From Branchiostoma floridae (taxonomy: Eukaryota; Chordata; Leptocardii; Amphioxiformes; Branchiostomatidae): DNA of 64,000 nt. The DNA is taken from contig NC_049988.1 in NCBI RefSeq assembly GCF_000003815.2, forward strand, positions 10,318,156-10,382,155, given 5' to 3'. A model generated the notes under the pieces. The model was not told the DNA's origin, searched no databases, and worked only from the letters and a program-made list of their open reading frames with translations. Positions 47,901 to 59,900 of the stretch are shown here, one piece after another (the stretch's first letter is position 1; each line of letters starts with the position of its first letter). A program made the translations under genes and the position numbers.

Positions 47901-50900
47901 TGTGCTAGTTTGCTGTTGTTATGTCTCACTTTGTTGATGATTATAATTTCAGTATTATGTGTTGTCTCTTTCAGTTTGCCAATTGAAACTTTCAATAATT
48001 GGGGTAGCAGAAGTTGATTGACCACTTGAACCTTTTGTTGATATCAGAAGCACATCTTAATTTTTTTATTGTACCTGCAACATATACTTACCAGTGAAGT
48101 CCCCTACTATTTTTCTGAGACGTTTAGAAGTGTGCATTTGGTAATGGTTAACTATTTTTATGATACCTACCTCTATTGGATTACCATGATTTTATTTTAC
48201 AACCAATTTGTGCAGGGCTACTTTGATTTGCTATGTCCTAGAACTACATTCGTATAATAGAAGGGTTTTCTATATTTCACTATTTTATGATTTACAGTTT
48301 TACACACATTTATGAAACAGGAAATCCCCATTTTAGGCCCAGCTGTCTACTATTAAGGTCAGTACGTATGTTGAACTGATACTGTAAATGCAGAAACTTT
48401 CGCGGTGGTTTAATATTTGTGTTTTTCGCGGCGGCCGCTTCACCGTGAATTTAAAACAACCGCCAACATTTTCCATGGCAGTAAGAGACTACAGTGCATG
48501 GTGCTACCGCGAAATTAAAATCACCGCAAACAGTCAATTTTCTTGCTACCGCGAAATTAAATCTCTGCGAACTTAAATGCATTTACAATATATTTTCTAG
48601 GTGACACATTGTTTGACTTTGGTACTAATAGAAGGGTTTTCTATATATCACTATTTTAATTTTATGATTTACTACATCTTAAACACATTTATGGAACAGG
48701 AAATACCCATTTTAGGCCCAGCTGTCTACTATTATGGTCAGCACCAGGGCTTTAGCCAGCTCGAATTTTTTTTCCGTCAGCCAATTCCAATCGTCGTGAA
48801 AATCGCGAAAATTAATTTTCCCTATGACACTACAAAGTAGTAAATGTTACCATTGAGACCTTGAAAAACCGGTTTTAATGAGATTATCGTATGCGAAAGA
48901 GCGCCGACACACATTGTCAACAATCATAACAATAGCAAAACAAACAGTGTGTGGCTGTTACAGCCGTGGACAGCGTCCCCAAGCCGCCTGTAGCTTCCAC
49001 CTAGGATTTTTGTCCGTCAAGGTTGACGGATTGCTTTTAAAATTTTTCCGTCAGACGCAGTAAATTTCTGTCAATTGACGGAAAAACGGATGCTGGCTAG
49101 AGCCCTGGTCAGCACGTATGTTGAACTGATACATTTGCTAGGGGACATGTTGTTTGACTTTGGGATGCCCCTGACTTTGGCATTGGTGGACTGTGATTTA
49201 GCCTTGAGGTAACTCCAGGTGATTGACACATTTTTAGGACAGCTGGGCAGCGGAGGATGAGGTAATCAATAACACCTAATGTATCACTTCAAACATTTCC
49301 AAACTGCACCTCGTCCTTCAGTAGAATCAATGGAGTCCTTCAGTAGAATTAATGTTGTGAGTCAAGTGACAATAAATGCATACTTGGTATGCATTTCTTG
49401 TCACTTTTCTTCATTTCTTAAGTTAATTCCATTAGATTATGGATGATGAAAGACAGCTATTTTCATTGGGAAAATTTAGTTAGAATAGAAATCTTTGTTA
49501 TTTTACCATAATACAAAATACACATTGGTCATACTGAATAACCTTTGCTTTACTACGTTCTCAATTAAAAGACGGTGCGCATTCCCATATACGTATTCAT
49601 ATAGAAGAAAAAAACCCACCGTGACTGCCATAAAGATTGATGTTGACTCAGTGTGACTTCCACTTTATTTTATCACTCACTCGGTTCAAACAGTTGCTGT
49701 TTTGCTGCATTCACATCCTAATGGACATGATTGTTGTCTTTTGCAGACATCTAGGACTTGGTGGTATTAAAAGTATGGCAAACCCTTGGATTGAAGCCCA
49801 TACTTATCTTCAGGAAAGTGTTATTTGACATTGTGGCCAACTGCCTTTTTTCACATTTCCCAAGGTCTCTAAGGAAGAGATAGATGGTTATGATAGTTTT
49901 AAGTGAAGAAGGGTTAGCTATTTGGATTATGTTGTTGTGGTATGAGAGACCATTTTATTAACTGGTAATAAAACCTGCCATTGCCTGGTGATGAAAGAGC
50001 TTTATTGATCTGATTAGGCTGTAAGTTAAGGTAAAACTGCATGTTATAGTGTCATAAGTGACAGTTTATTATACTGTAATGAAGCAACTCTAGTTTACTT
50101 TCCATAAAGCAGAGATTTGTTTTATCGGTTGGGCAGGAGTCAATTGGTACTTTTGCCAGAATTGTTAGTGCTGCTGGAAAGCAATTTGTGCTGTCCTGCC
50201 TTTATTGCAAGGCTTAGATGAAATGTCTTCCTCTTGCTGCTGAAAAATGAAATCTTGAATCACAATTCACATCTTTATCTTTTCTTAAGACATCCGAGTG
50301 GTGTCAATGGTTTTATTAGAAGTTGTCAGCAATGACGCAAATGTAAATATTTGATTGGGAGGGGATTGCAGTTTGTTCAATTCCTAATATCTGAAATTGT
50401 CAGCAATGTAGGCAAAATACTTACCACGATATGAATAATTCTAAGTCATAGGCTGTATATTGCACTATCAGCTATCCGCAAAGCATTACGCCCCATTTCA
50501 GTTTGCCAAAAGAGTGAGAGAGATTGCTCAATACCAGAATATATAGTACTCTTCAATGTGGAGTATCAAAATTATGCCTTTGCATTCCTTAAGACCTAAG
50601 AAGTTCTGAGTAATTACAAAGATGCTGAAAAGAATTGTTACATTGCAAAGGTCAGTTGAAGTACTAACATACAAATCCGTAAAGTAGGCTCGTGCTCTGG
50701 TTTATAGGATTATTCTGCTTCAAGTTTGCGATTTCCCAGGGGCATGTTCTGTCTAGCTGCCAGCTGCCCAGTCTGCCAACATACATCATAGATTCATAGT
50801 AGATCATACTCCTGAGGTATACTATAGTGCTAGCACTGCGGAGACCTAGAGGGCTTGAGTCAAAATGGTCTTACTTACATGATTTATCACTTGTCACAGA

Positions 50901-53900
50901 GTGAAGTTCACTGTCATGATAAAAGCTAACGCAGTCCCGTTGTGAAAAGAGCGCCTGACTTACGGATGACCTCAATATGTTTGGATATGAGAACTGGTCA
51001 TTGGTTAGCAATTTCCATTTCATCACTTCACCAAATGGACATTATCTGATGTGCCTTTCAACTTGTATGTCAGACATGTATCAGCTTGGTCTGAAAGGGA
51101 TAGGATGCTTTTTGGTTTGCTATATGCTGTCTTATCTGTTCTTGTAGCCATGATGGATTGAAGCTTGAAGCTCTGTATCCTTATAATCCATTTTCATGTA
51201 GCTGGAGTTGAGCATGGATGAGGTATTAAGGTGCTAGCAGTGTGTAAAGAGATGAATAACAAATAAGGTACTTCACATTGAGGATTTCACAAGAACTGTT
51301 CAATGTCCCCTTTGGGCTCCAGGACCCATCCATGGATGAAAAGAGGGAAATTTAGACAAAAATTTCCCCACAGTGACTGTCCATCCAAAAATCTTTGTTA
51401 CATGAACCTGATGAAAATGTGATTTCGTAAGCATAAAAAATTAAATTCAACAACGAAAATCAGCTACATGGGCTATAGTTCTAATAATTGATTTAACAAC
51501 AGATAATAAATAGAATGGAGCGAAGGAAAACTAAGAAAATGAAAAGAACAACATGGGCTCCAAAACAGTGAGTGGGATATGGAAAAAAAATCTAAAGCCA
51601 GAGGCAGCCCTGGTAGTACAATACCTCAACAGTACAGCTACATTACAGCTACATCTGTAAAGTGAACAACCTGATATACAGAACCAGTTTATGTCAACTG
51701 TCATATTCATTAAATTATTGATCATTAGATAAGGCAAGTATTCAAATGAATCATATTCCTGCTTCCTGACAAAAGTTTGTTGGCATTTAGGTTGACCTAC
51801 AAAATATCCAGGCCAAGGAGAACTATAAATATCACTTACACATACACATAATAAGGTCACCTTTCCTGCCAGCTGAAATATGTCCATCTAGTATATAATT
51901 ATGTCAAAGCAGGTGATAATTTATAAGGGTCAAGTCATTTTCTCATTATTTTCTATGCGAAAAGAACTGACCTAAGTCAGCTTACAATGTGCCCTATGTG
52001 GCAGAGACTGCCATTCAGCTATAGGACTGTTTAGCCTCAACCAACGCTGTAAGGCTGATATCAGTTAGGATTTTACCATGGTCAATATTGACAGAAGGAG
52101 GCCATAGAATTATATATATGACTGCTGCAAGACCAGTATTTGGTGTCATAGCATATGTATTTTATATTTTGAGTGATACACTTTTCATAACTTGAATGTT
52201 CTCTTTGTATAGCACAATGCTAACATTAGCTCACTGTTATCCGAGGGATAACCTATATCTGAAGTATTTTAAGAAAAGGGGTATTTGGGGTTATCAAGTC
52301 AACGGATGGCGGTTTCAAACTGCAGTATTTTGAAGATATTGCCAGAAACCACTGTTTGTCAACTTGATATCCATCCCAAAATATCCTGCAAACGATACCC
52401 TATAAACAAGGGATATAGGTCACCCCGCGGATAAAGGTGAACTAGTGTTATTTAGGTATGTCATTGAAAAAATGAAGAAATGTGTCTAGGGTACAAGTGA
52501 TGAAGTTGATCTTGCCCTGGTGTACATTGGGAAAACAGGGTAACCTGATGCCTAGGAAACAGTCCAGTGGTGCTGATTTACTGCTCCAGTTGGCACCTGA
52601 CATTGAACATCGGGTTTAACAACTGCCAAGGTTGACAGCTCTAGCCTAGGTCAGCTGGGTTAGTCCATCTGAGGCAGTGTATGGGGGTCCAATATCCATC
52701 ATACATGTACACATTCTAAGTACCTTCTTACAGCTTTACAACTTATGACACTCAAGTCCTTTCCGTATAGTGTTAGGCTGGAGAGTTTGAAGCTACCATC
52801 ACTCCACTATAGAAGAGCCAGAGGGGATATGATACAAGTCTTTAAGTTCCTCACGGGAAGGGAGAGGGTTAGTGCACAGAGTTTCTTCACCGAGAGTCAA
52901 CATCAGTCAACTAGAGGGCATCGCTTCAAACTTACGGTGCCACTGGCAAAGTCCTTGGTACGTCGCCAGTCGTTTGCGGTTCGAGTAGTACAAAATTGGA
53001 ACTCGCTGCCGGCTGAGGTCGTAGAGGCAGAGTCTGTTAACGCGTTTAAAACGAGGTTGGACTTATGTTGGAGTAAGAAGAGATACCACGATCGTCAGGA
53101 GGGTGACTACACAGGCGCAGCCTACTTCACCTAGACATCATCAAGGTATCATCAAGGTATGAGCAAAATATTAGCTGTTACATCAAATATGAACAAATTA
53201 GTATTTCAATTACAGGTTTGTGATAGCAGAACCTGTATTGGTAATCACATGTTTTAGATCATAGCAAAACCTGTTCAGTAATGGTTTAGTGAATAGCAAA
53301 TTACTGGGAGAGAAACATCCTGGAATTTCTTTTAAAAATGTTGTCTTTCTTGTTTTTTCGTCCATCTTCTGTAAGCCGACCTTGCACTAGTTGTCAATGT
53401 TTGGATCTAGGGTAGTAGTCCTGCTAATGACAAACTTGTAAATGATGTCGTAAAAATGTTATGGTTGTATATGAAACCTTGGTAGTGTTTTCCTGCTAAC
53501 GATCGTAATGATAATATGGGTATAAAAAAAAAGAAACCACAAAGTAAATTAGGGTTAAGACAATAGACAATCTTTCACAGGTACTTCACATCTATGCTTC
53601 TGTGTCTTTGATACATGTATACTAAAATTATTTGCTATCCTCGCTTTAACCTAGATTGATTTGTGTCAGTCAAACAGTGGGGTGCAAGCATGCCGTTAAA
53701 GCTATTTTCCAAGCAATTCTCTGGCAATGGTGGCAATTAAGGATGATCAGGGAACCCCTTCCTCAAGTGATTAGCAGCGATTAAGGGACTGTTGCAAAAA
53801 TAAAAAAAATTAACACATGCACAACTGTATCTAGTAATTCAATGCTAATTGTTACCCTTTTTATTTGAGTTGGCTGATATTCTTGGGTGATTATGATCAT

Positions 53901-56900
53901 TGTAATTGGCGTCATATGTTCTTGTTCGTGAAGCACACCTTACTATCAGAATAATGATTGTGACTTAGGTACATTCCACAATTTGTGAGGGTGAGCAGTT
54001 TTGGTAGGAGTAAAACCTAACTGTTGGCATACCATACTATGTGTTTTTAGTGCTATGTTCAACCTTCCTGATCACTTAGATTTCATACTGAAGGCAACTT
54101 TTTTGGGGGCCAAACTTTTTTTATTTGCTCGCTCGCATCAGTTTTTAGAGTTCCCAGAGGATGTCATCCATATAATCAAATCAACATGACCTAATCAGCA
54201 TACAAGTAAATAAAATATTATTAACAATCAAATCACTAGAATAAAAGCTTGATTAAAACTGCTTAGCAAGAGACATGGTTTGAAAGAGACATCCATGCTG
54301 GTAATGATTACATATAACATAACATCAATTGCCTGTGATACAGTGTAAGAAAGGAGTAGAAACAGAAAACGGCATCTTCAGTTTAGCAGCCCACTGTTAC
54401 AACAGTCATGAATCGTTTATCAATCGGGTAATGTGATGTACAGCACTGTTAAAGTGTAAGGATCACCTGGTGTGCTTGGCTGAATACGCGAGCTGAAGCA
54501 AAGCAACAATTACTCTACTGCTAGCAAACGAAAAAGGGCCATAATTAAGTTCCCCATGTCACCATTGAACCATTTCATCCCCATCATCCCATCAGCTGGA
54601 AAGACACTAATTACTCTCTAATTGGATGTCTCCAAAAATAGGTTTGCCTTTGGAAGACTGTCATTTCTCCTGGGATTTCTGAAAAGGGACCACGGGATGA
54701 TTGACAGCTCATCTTAGGGACTCTAGATCTAGAGTCTACCTCCCAGGGTGTAACAGTCAATAGTGCTGTAAAAATAGGAAAAATTTGACAGCTGAGTATT
54801 TTCTTGAATTTGCTTCCTTAGGCCACACCAATTTAATTTCTTGGTTCACGGATTCGCTCGCTCCTATTTTTTGGGGAAAAAAATAAAAATTACCACTCAG
54901 CAAATTTTCACCATTAATGAAACCATTCACCAACTTTCTGGTGTAGCAAATTGGCCTTTATATTATAAGCTCCTTAAAGTGTGGGTACAGGTGCTGTTAC
55001 TGTACAATAATAGTGTTTTTGTACTTTTTTCAAGCTGAAAACTTTTTTTCTTTATGTTTTGGATTAGCCGTTACCTTTACCCCAACCATTTTACAGTTTT
55101 TATTTTTATTTCGCCCTCTCGCTCCATATTTTTTATGAAAAAATCCGTGAACCAAGAAATTAAATTGGTGTGGCCTTAGTGAAAAAAGAAAGAGTCATTG
55201 AGTTAATATGAATAGACATCAGCATGTTTGGCAAGCCAATTTACTTGTCACTCCTAAAATTGCTGGTGGGGGTTTTCATGGGGGGTAGTACAAATTACAA
55301 ATTGTACAAAATTCTGGGTAATTGTGCGGGGGAATTCAGAAACCCTTTAGTTATGCACTGCTGTAATTCCACCACCTGCCAAATATGCCTAAGTGAATTA
55401 GAAGGGTAATCAAACTGGTTTATTACACCTTACAGAAAAAAAAGGCATGGTAACCCCCCCTTAACATTTAATCCCTGTTAAATGAAATCATTTTTCAGTT
55501 GTCTGGAAAACTCGTTATCATCTTGAGCAGATCACATGAAATGTCTCATTTCAATATCCAATTTCATGCAACATTGTGTACTTTGATGTTAAGATAGCCA
55601 TTGCACTATTTTATACATACGAGTTTATACATCAAGCTTTAATATCTATTCTGAGCCATGCTATGCCTAATTAGTATTGACTGGGATAACATATTGCACT
55701 GATAAACAGGAGGTTAAAGTTGATGTATGAAAGTGTGATATTCTCGGGGGAAGTGTGATTTAGACTAATCACTCCCTAGTGTTTCAAGGCATCTTAGTTA
55801 ATGTATTTTGCAATATTTCTTGTCATATAGTAATGTGCCAGACCATAAAACGATGAATGATCATGTATCCCTTGTGACGACTCAATAGACTTCAGTGGAT
55901 TTTTGTGATTTTTTGACAAGGTAGGCCTGAACAAGTGACTGAACTTTGAAACATAATCAAGAAACATAATCTTTATAAGGATTCCATTGGAGTGAAGTTT
56001 AATTTTCAATAGGAATTATGAGAGAAAGCACTGTGGTTCTTAATTTTTTTGATGTCTCACTGTGATCTCATCACACTTTGAACTCACATTCTGTTAATAT
56101 CCATTGTTATACACAGTTATTTCATCTGTAAAGTCAAAGATGCTGCATACTCTTAACTCTCAGTATGATGTGAACAAAGATGAATTAACAGTACTGGGAT
56201 GGAAATACTGACTGCATGTACAGTACATGTGCACTTTTAAGTTTTATGAACCAAAAATTGGATCTGTGCACCTAATTTTGCACATGAATATTTGTGTAGG
56301 ATTGAAAATTTATGGAGGTGCTATAATACTAGTATAAAGCATATTCTTGACGTTCGCATTTTGTAAGTGTCATAAAAAATAATAAATTTTGATGTTAGTG
56401 ATTATTTTAGATTCAAGTTGCATGTAAATAGTGGTAGTCAGATTTCTACGTTATCTTAGGCTGTGTTCCCAAAATTGTTAATGTACCTACCTTTAAGGAG
56501 GACATACAAGTGTATATCAGGTTTTAAGTATGTAGGGTTTCAATAAAATGGAGGACGATTAGGATCTCCCTAATGTCTGTCTATGGTAATGCAGCAGGAC
56601 CTCTTGTTTTCATATCTTGTGTTGCAAACTTGACTTTTTGCCCCAAATTGTTGCTTTGCACCTAACTTCAAGGAAGCCATAATAGTTGCACCAATTGCCA
56701 AAATAGATTTTTATCCCTCCAGCATGTTGCTTAGCCTGATTAAATCTCGCTTATATTCAGTTATAGCTGCCCGCCCAACATCCGCCGGCCCCCTAGAAGA
56801 GGGAGAGAGGGGCCAGTTACAGCAGAGTTTGCGTTACACAGACAACATGTTGCTCTGTTGGACGTTTTCATCTCAGACTGCTGCCTATAGTATAACTTGA

Positions 56901-59900
56901 CATGTTGAAGGTTAGGACAGTTGGCAGTGAAGGTGACTGACAGGTTGTGTGCATGAGATGTTGTCTCAGGTGTGCGCTGAGGCATGACAGCTTCAGGTGT
57001 GCTGCAGAAAACAAGGGGCGCCCCCTGTAACATGTGACAGGGCAATGCCTGGGGGAAAAATGACAACACATTCTAATTATGGGGCTGTGTAAACATCACA
57101 CAGTCCTTCTTCAGACTTTAGAACTTAAACCACAATATTTATAGTCAGGGCTCAAAAGGTAAATATGTGGACAGTTAAACCATAGTAAGTAATGACTAAC
57201 AAAGATTAAGTCACAAGAAGCTGTAGGAAGTAGAAATTTGAGGCATAATGTACTGTAATATTCCATTTTTGTGCAGCCTCAGCTTAGTATGTCACCCTCC
57301 ACACAGGAAAACAAAGGTTACGCCCACTCTGTGCATACAAAATGTCAATTACTGCACACACTAGCTTCACACTATTTGTACCTTGTGACAACTGGCAAAC
57401 CAACCAATTATACATGATTTATCATACAGTGACTTTTAAATGACGAAGTGAAGCTGAAGTAATCAGAATAAATGGTGGATGTCTATAGACAAACCAGACG
57501 TGTTTGCGCAAATGTTACCTTTGACCTTGTGGCTCCAAGAGCATGTGTGTCTCCACCAATCACAACCAAGCAGGCTTGTCCGTACAAACACAACCCACTG
57601 CATCTGCAAACCGCTGAGTGTTGTCGTCCCAGAAATTTGAGTGTGTCACATTTGGGTGCTTTTGTTCGTCACACAGGTTGCGGTAACATGATCTCCTAGC
57701 TCCATTGTTGTTTGTGGTTAAGGCTAGGTGCTAACTTGACCATGAAGATAGTTGTCAAATGGCCTGGCCTGCTGCCTTCTGGATACTCAGGGTCGTCAGA
57801 ATTGAGGTAGGAAGTCCGGGGTAGTTCACTCCTCAACGGGTAGGATGAACCTGTCCAACGAATACCTTGAGCTAAAGAGACAGAGAAGAAAACAGGTGAC
57901 TTTCATATCCTTGGTGTTTTTGGTGGACGCTTGTGTCTATCTGCCTTGGGTAAAACTTGGGCTTGAGCTAACCTAACTGCTCTATCTTATTAGAAACTAA
58001 TGTGTCATGCTCTAATTGCTTTCTTAGAAGGTACCTGGCTTTGTTTGTATGCATCATTGTGTACGTGCTTGTATCTTGGTGCTAGTGACTTGGTGACTTT
58101 CTCTCTACTGACACAAAGGGTGCTTCTCATTCTAATTGCTTGTTATTGGTTGTAGAAGCCACTGTAATCAATACGACCTCCTTATTGATCTTGGCTTTAA
58201 AGGGAGAAACATCTAGAGCACATAGAATATCAGTGTTACGATATGTTTCTGTCTAGTATATATATACTGCCTTAGTTAGATTTCTATGACCCTGAACCTT
58301 GTTTTTTTCTCTCTCCAACTACTTGTTGAATGTAGAAGCAGTTGTAATCAATACCTCTTAAGTATTGATCCATGTTGTGGTAGAGAAAAACAGCCTAAGT
58401 GGTCTTCAGCTCGTACTAAAGCAGGTGGTCGTGAATGTTTCGCATGACTTTTAAACATTTTATCCATATGTGCTTGTATCCACTGTGCTGACTTGCCATT
58501 AATTTTTTTGTAAAACTGTGGTGGTTTTTGGATCATTTTTTTTCTACCTCTGTGCCATAGAAGTTACGTTTTCAGTGGGTCAGTATGTGTGAGGACAATG
58601 GTTGGACGAAGTAGCCGTGCAGAGAATTTGAAGGAAGCTAAAACATTACAGTAACTGTATATGTGCACACAGACCTACCCACTGTATACAGCAGTGTAGA
58701 AGCTCTGAAACTTTTAGTAGCCCTTAATACTTGTTGTTATAGTTTATTTTGGGTGTTCGATGTACCTGTTACATGTACTATAAAGTCTTTGACAAATTTT
58801 CCAAAACTTCCATTGCCAGACCCTGATCCAACATGCCAGATTCCAGCTGTATAGATTAAGATACTGATCTTTATTGTTTACTAGAGATGATAAAAGGCCA
58901 AATGTCCTTCAACTGCAAAAACTGCCAGCTATAAACCTCATTGCAATGTATAGACCTGGTGCATATATGTATTTATTTCAATGGGATCCAAGATCTTAAC
59001 GGTAACTTTTATCCTCATGCATTTATTTGTTCAGATGCAATATATCAGGTAGGAATGATTACTTATTGAAACAGTCCTATCTGTACTGTCGTGTCCCTGG
59101 CCAAAGGTCAATTTGATCAACCATTGATACAACTTTTGTTTGTTGTTTAGGTGTTACAGGTTAATTAAAAGAATCATTAAAGGCCAGGGAACACAAAATT
59201 CTGCATAGCTTTTGTTACAGTGTGGCTTATAATGGTTAGCATATTGCTAGGAAATAAATATCAGCCAATACTATTGGTTAAGACCGTGATAGCAATACCG
59301 TAACTCCAGTAGTCTTACCACTGTATACCATATTGTACTTACCAGTTGTATATTATACCAGTAGTGACATTGTTATTGGATAAATCAAGTAAAACATGTT
59401 AGAAATTGGTATGAGAAGTAGCAAGTCTCAACAGGGCTACTTATCAAATGTATTACAGGTATTCAAGGAGCTGGTAAGTATGTATGCCTGTAGTGGTTGG
59501 CCTCTTAAAATTTATGAAACTTTGATAGCAACTTGTGTCTAATAAATATCCTTTCAAGTAGGGTGCAAGCTAGTACAACCCCTTGTAGATTTAAAGCATT
59601 GCCCCTTGAATGCCAACAGGTGGAAACATGTGATTTGAAAGCAATCGCTACTAGAAGTGGTCTGCACCAAACAGCCTTAACCCACCAGCTTGTTGTTAGC
59701 CTTTCTTGTGCCAGTGTTTACTATTTGCTTAGCCCCTGGAGTCTCTTACCTTTACACTTTGAACTTAAGTTGAACCTTTATACCAACCGCGCAAGTCCTA
59801 ACTCCAAGGGCAACATTTACTTTTTACTGGTGTGTGACAAGAGCGGAGAGACGAGAATTTCAGGAAAGATGTCTGCTCGGAAGAAGCCGCAAGATCATTT

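Larger units (their letters stand above)
48256..49175 (+). repeat. Local tandem duplication, each unit carrying a different MITE
   Basis: TAATAGAAGGGTTTTCTATA, ATTTTAGGCCCAGCTGTCTA, ACGTATGTTGAACTGATAC and TTGTTTGACTTTGG occur in that order twice. Without inserts the unit is about 165-180 bp. Unit 1 is split by the TA-flanked MITE (48382-48588), unit 2 by the hAT-like MITE (48745-49107). Confidence 0.85.
36050..57840. other. Long PRKAG intron zone
   Basis: Apart from the candidate first exons at 39252 and 44830, the MITEs, hairpin, tandem duplication and LINE fragment listed separately, I see no coding-like sequence on either strand. Short sequences CCTGCCCAACATCCAGCC at about 42050 and GCCCGCCCAACATCCGCCGG at about 56765 with shared flanks mark a further low-copy repeat. 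Confidence 0.5.
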
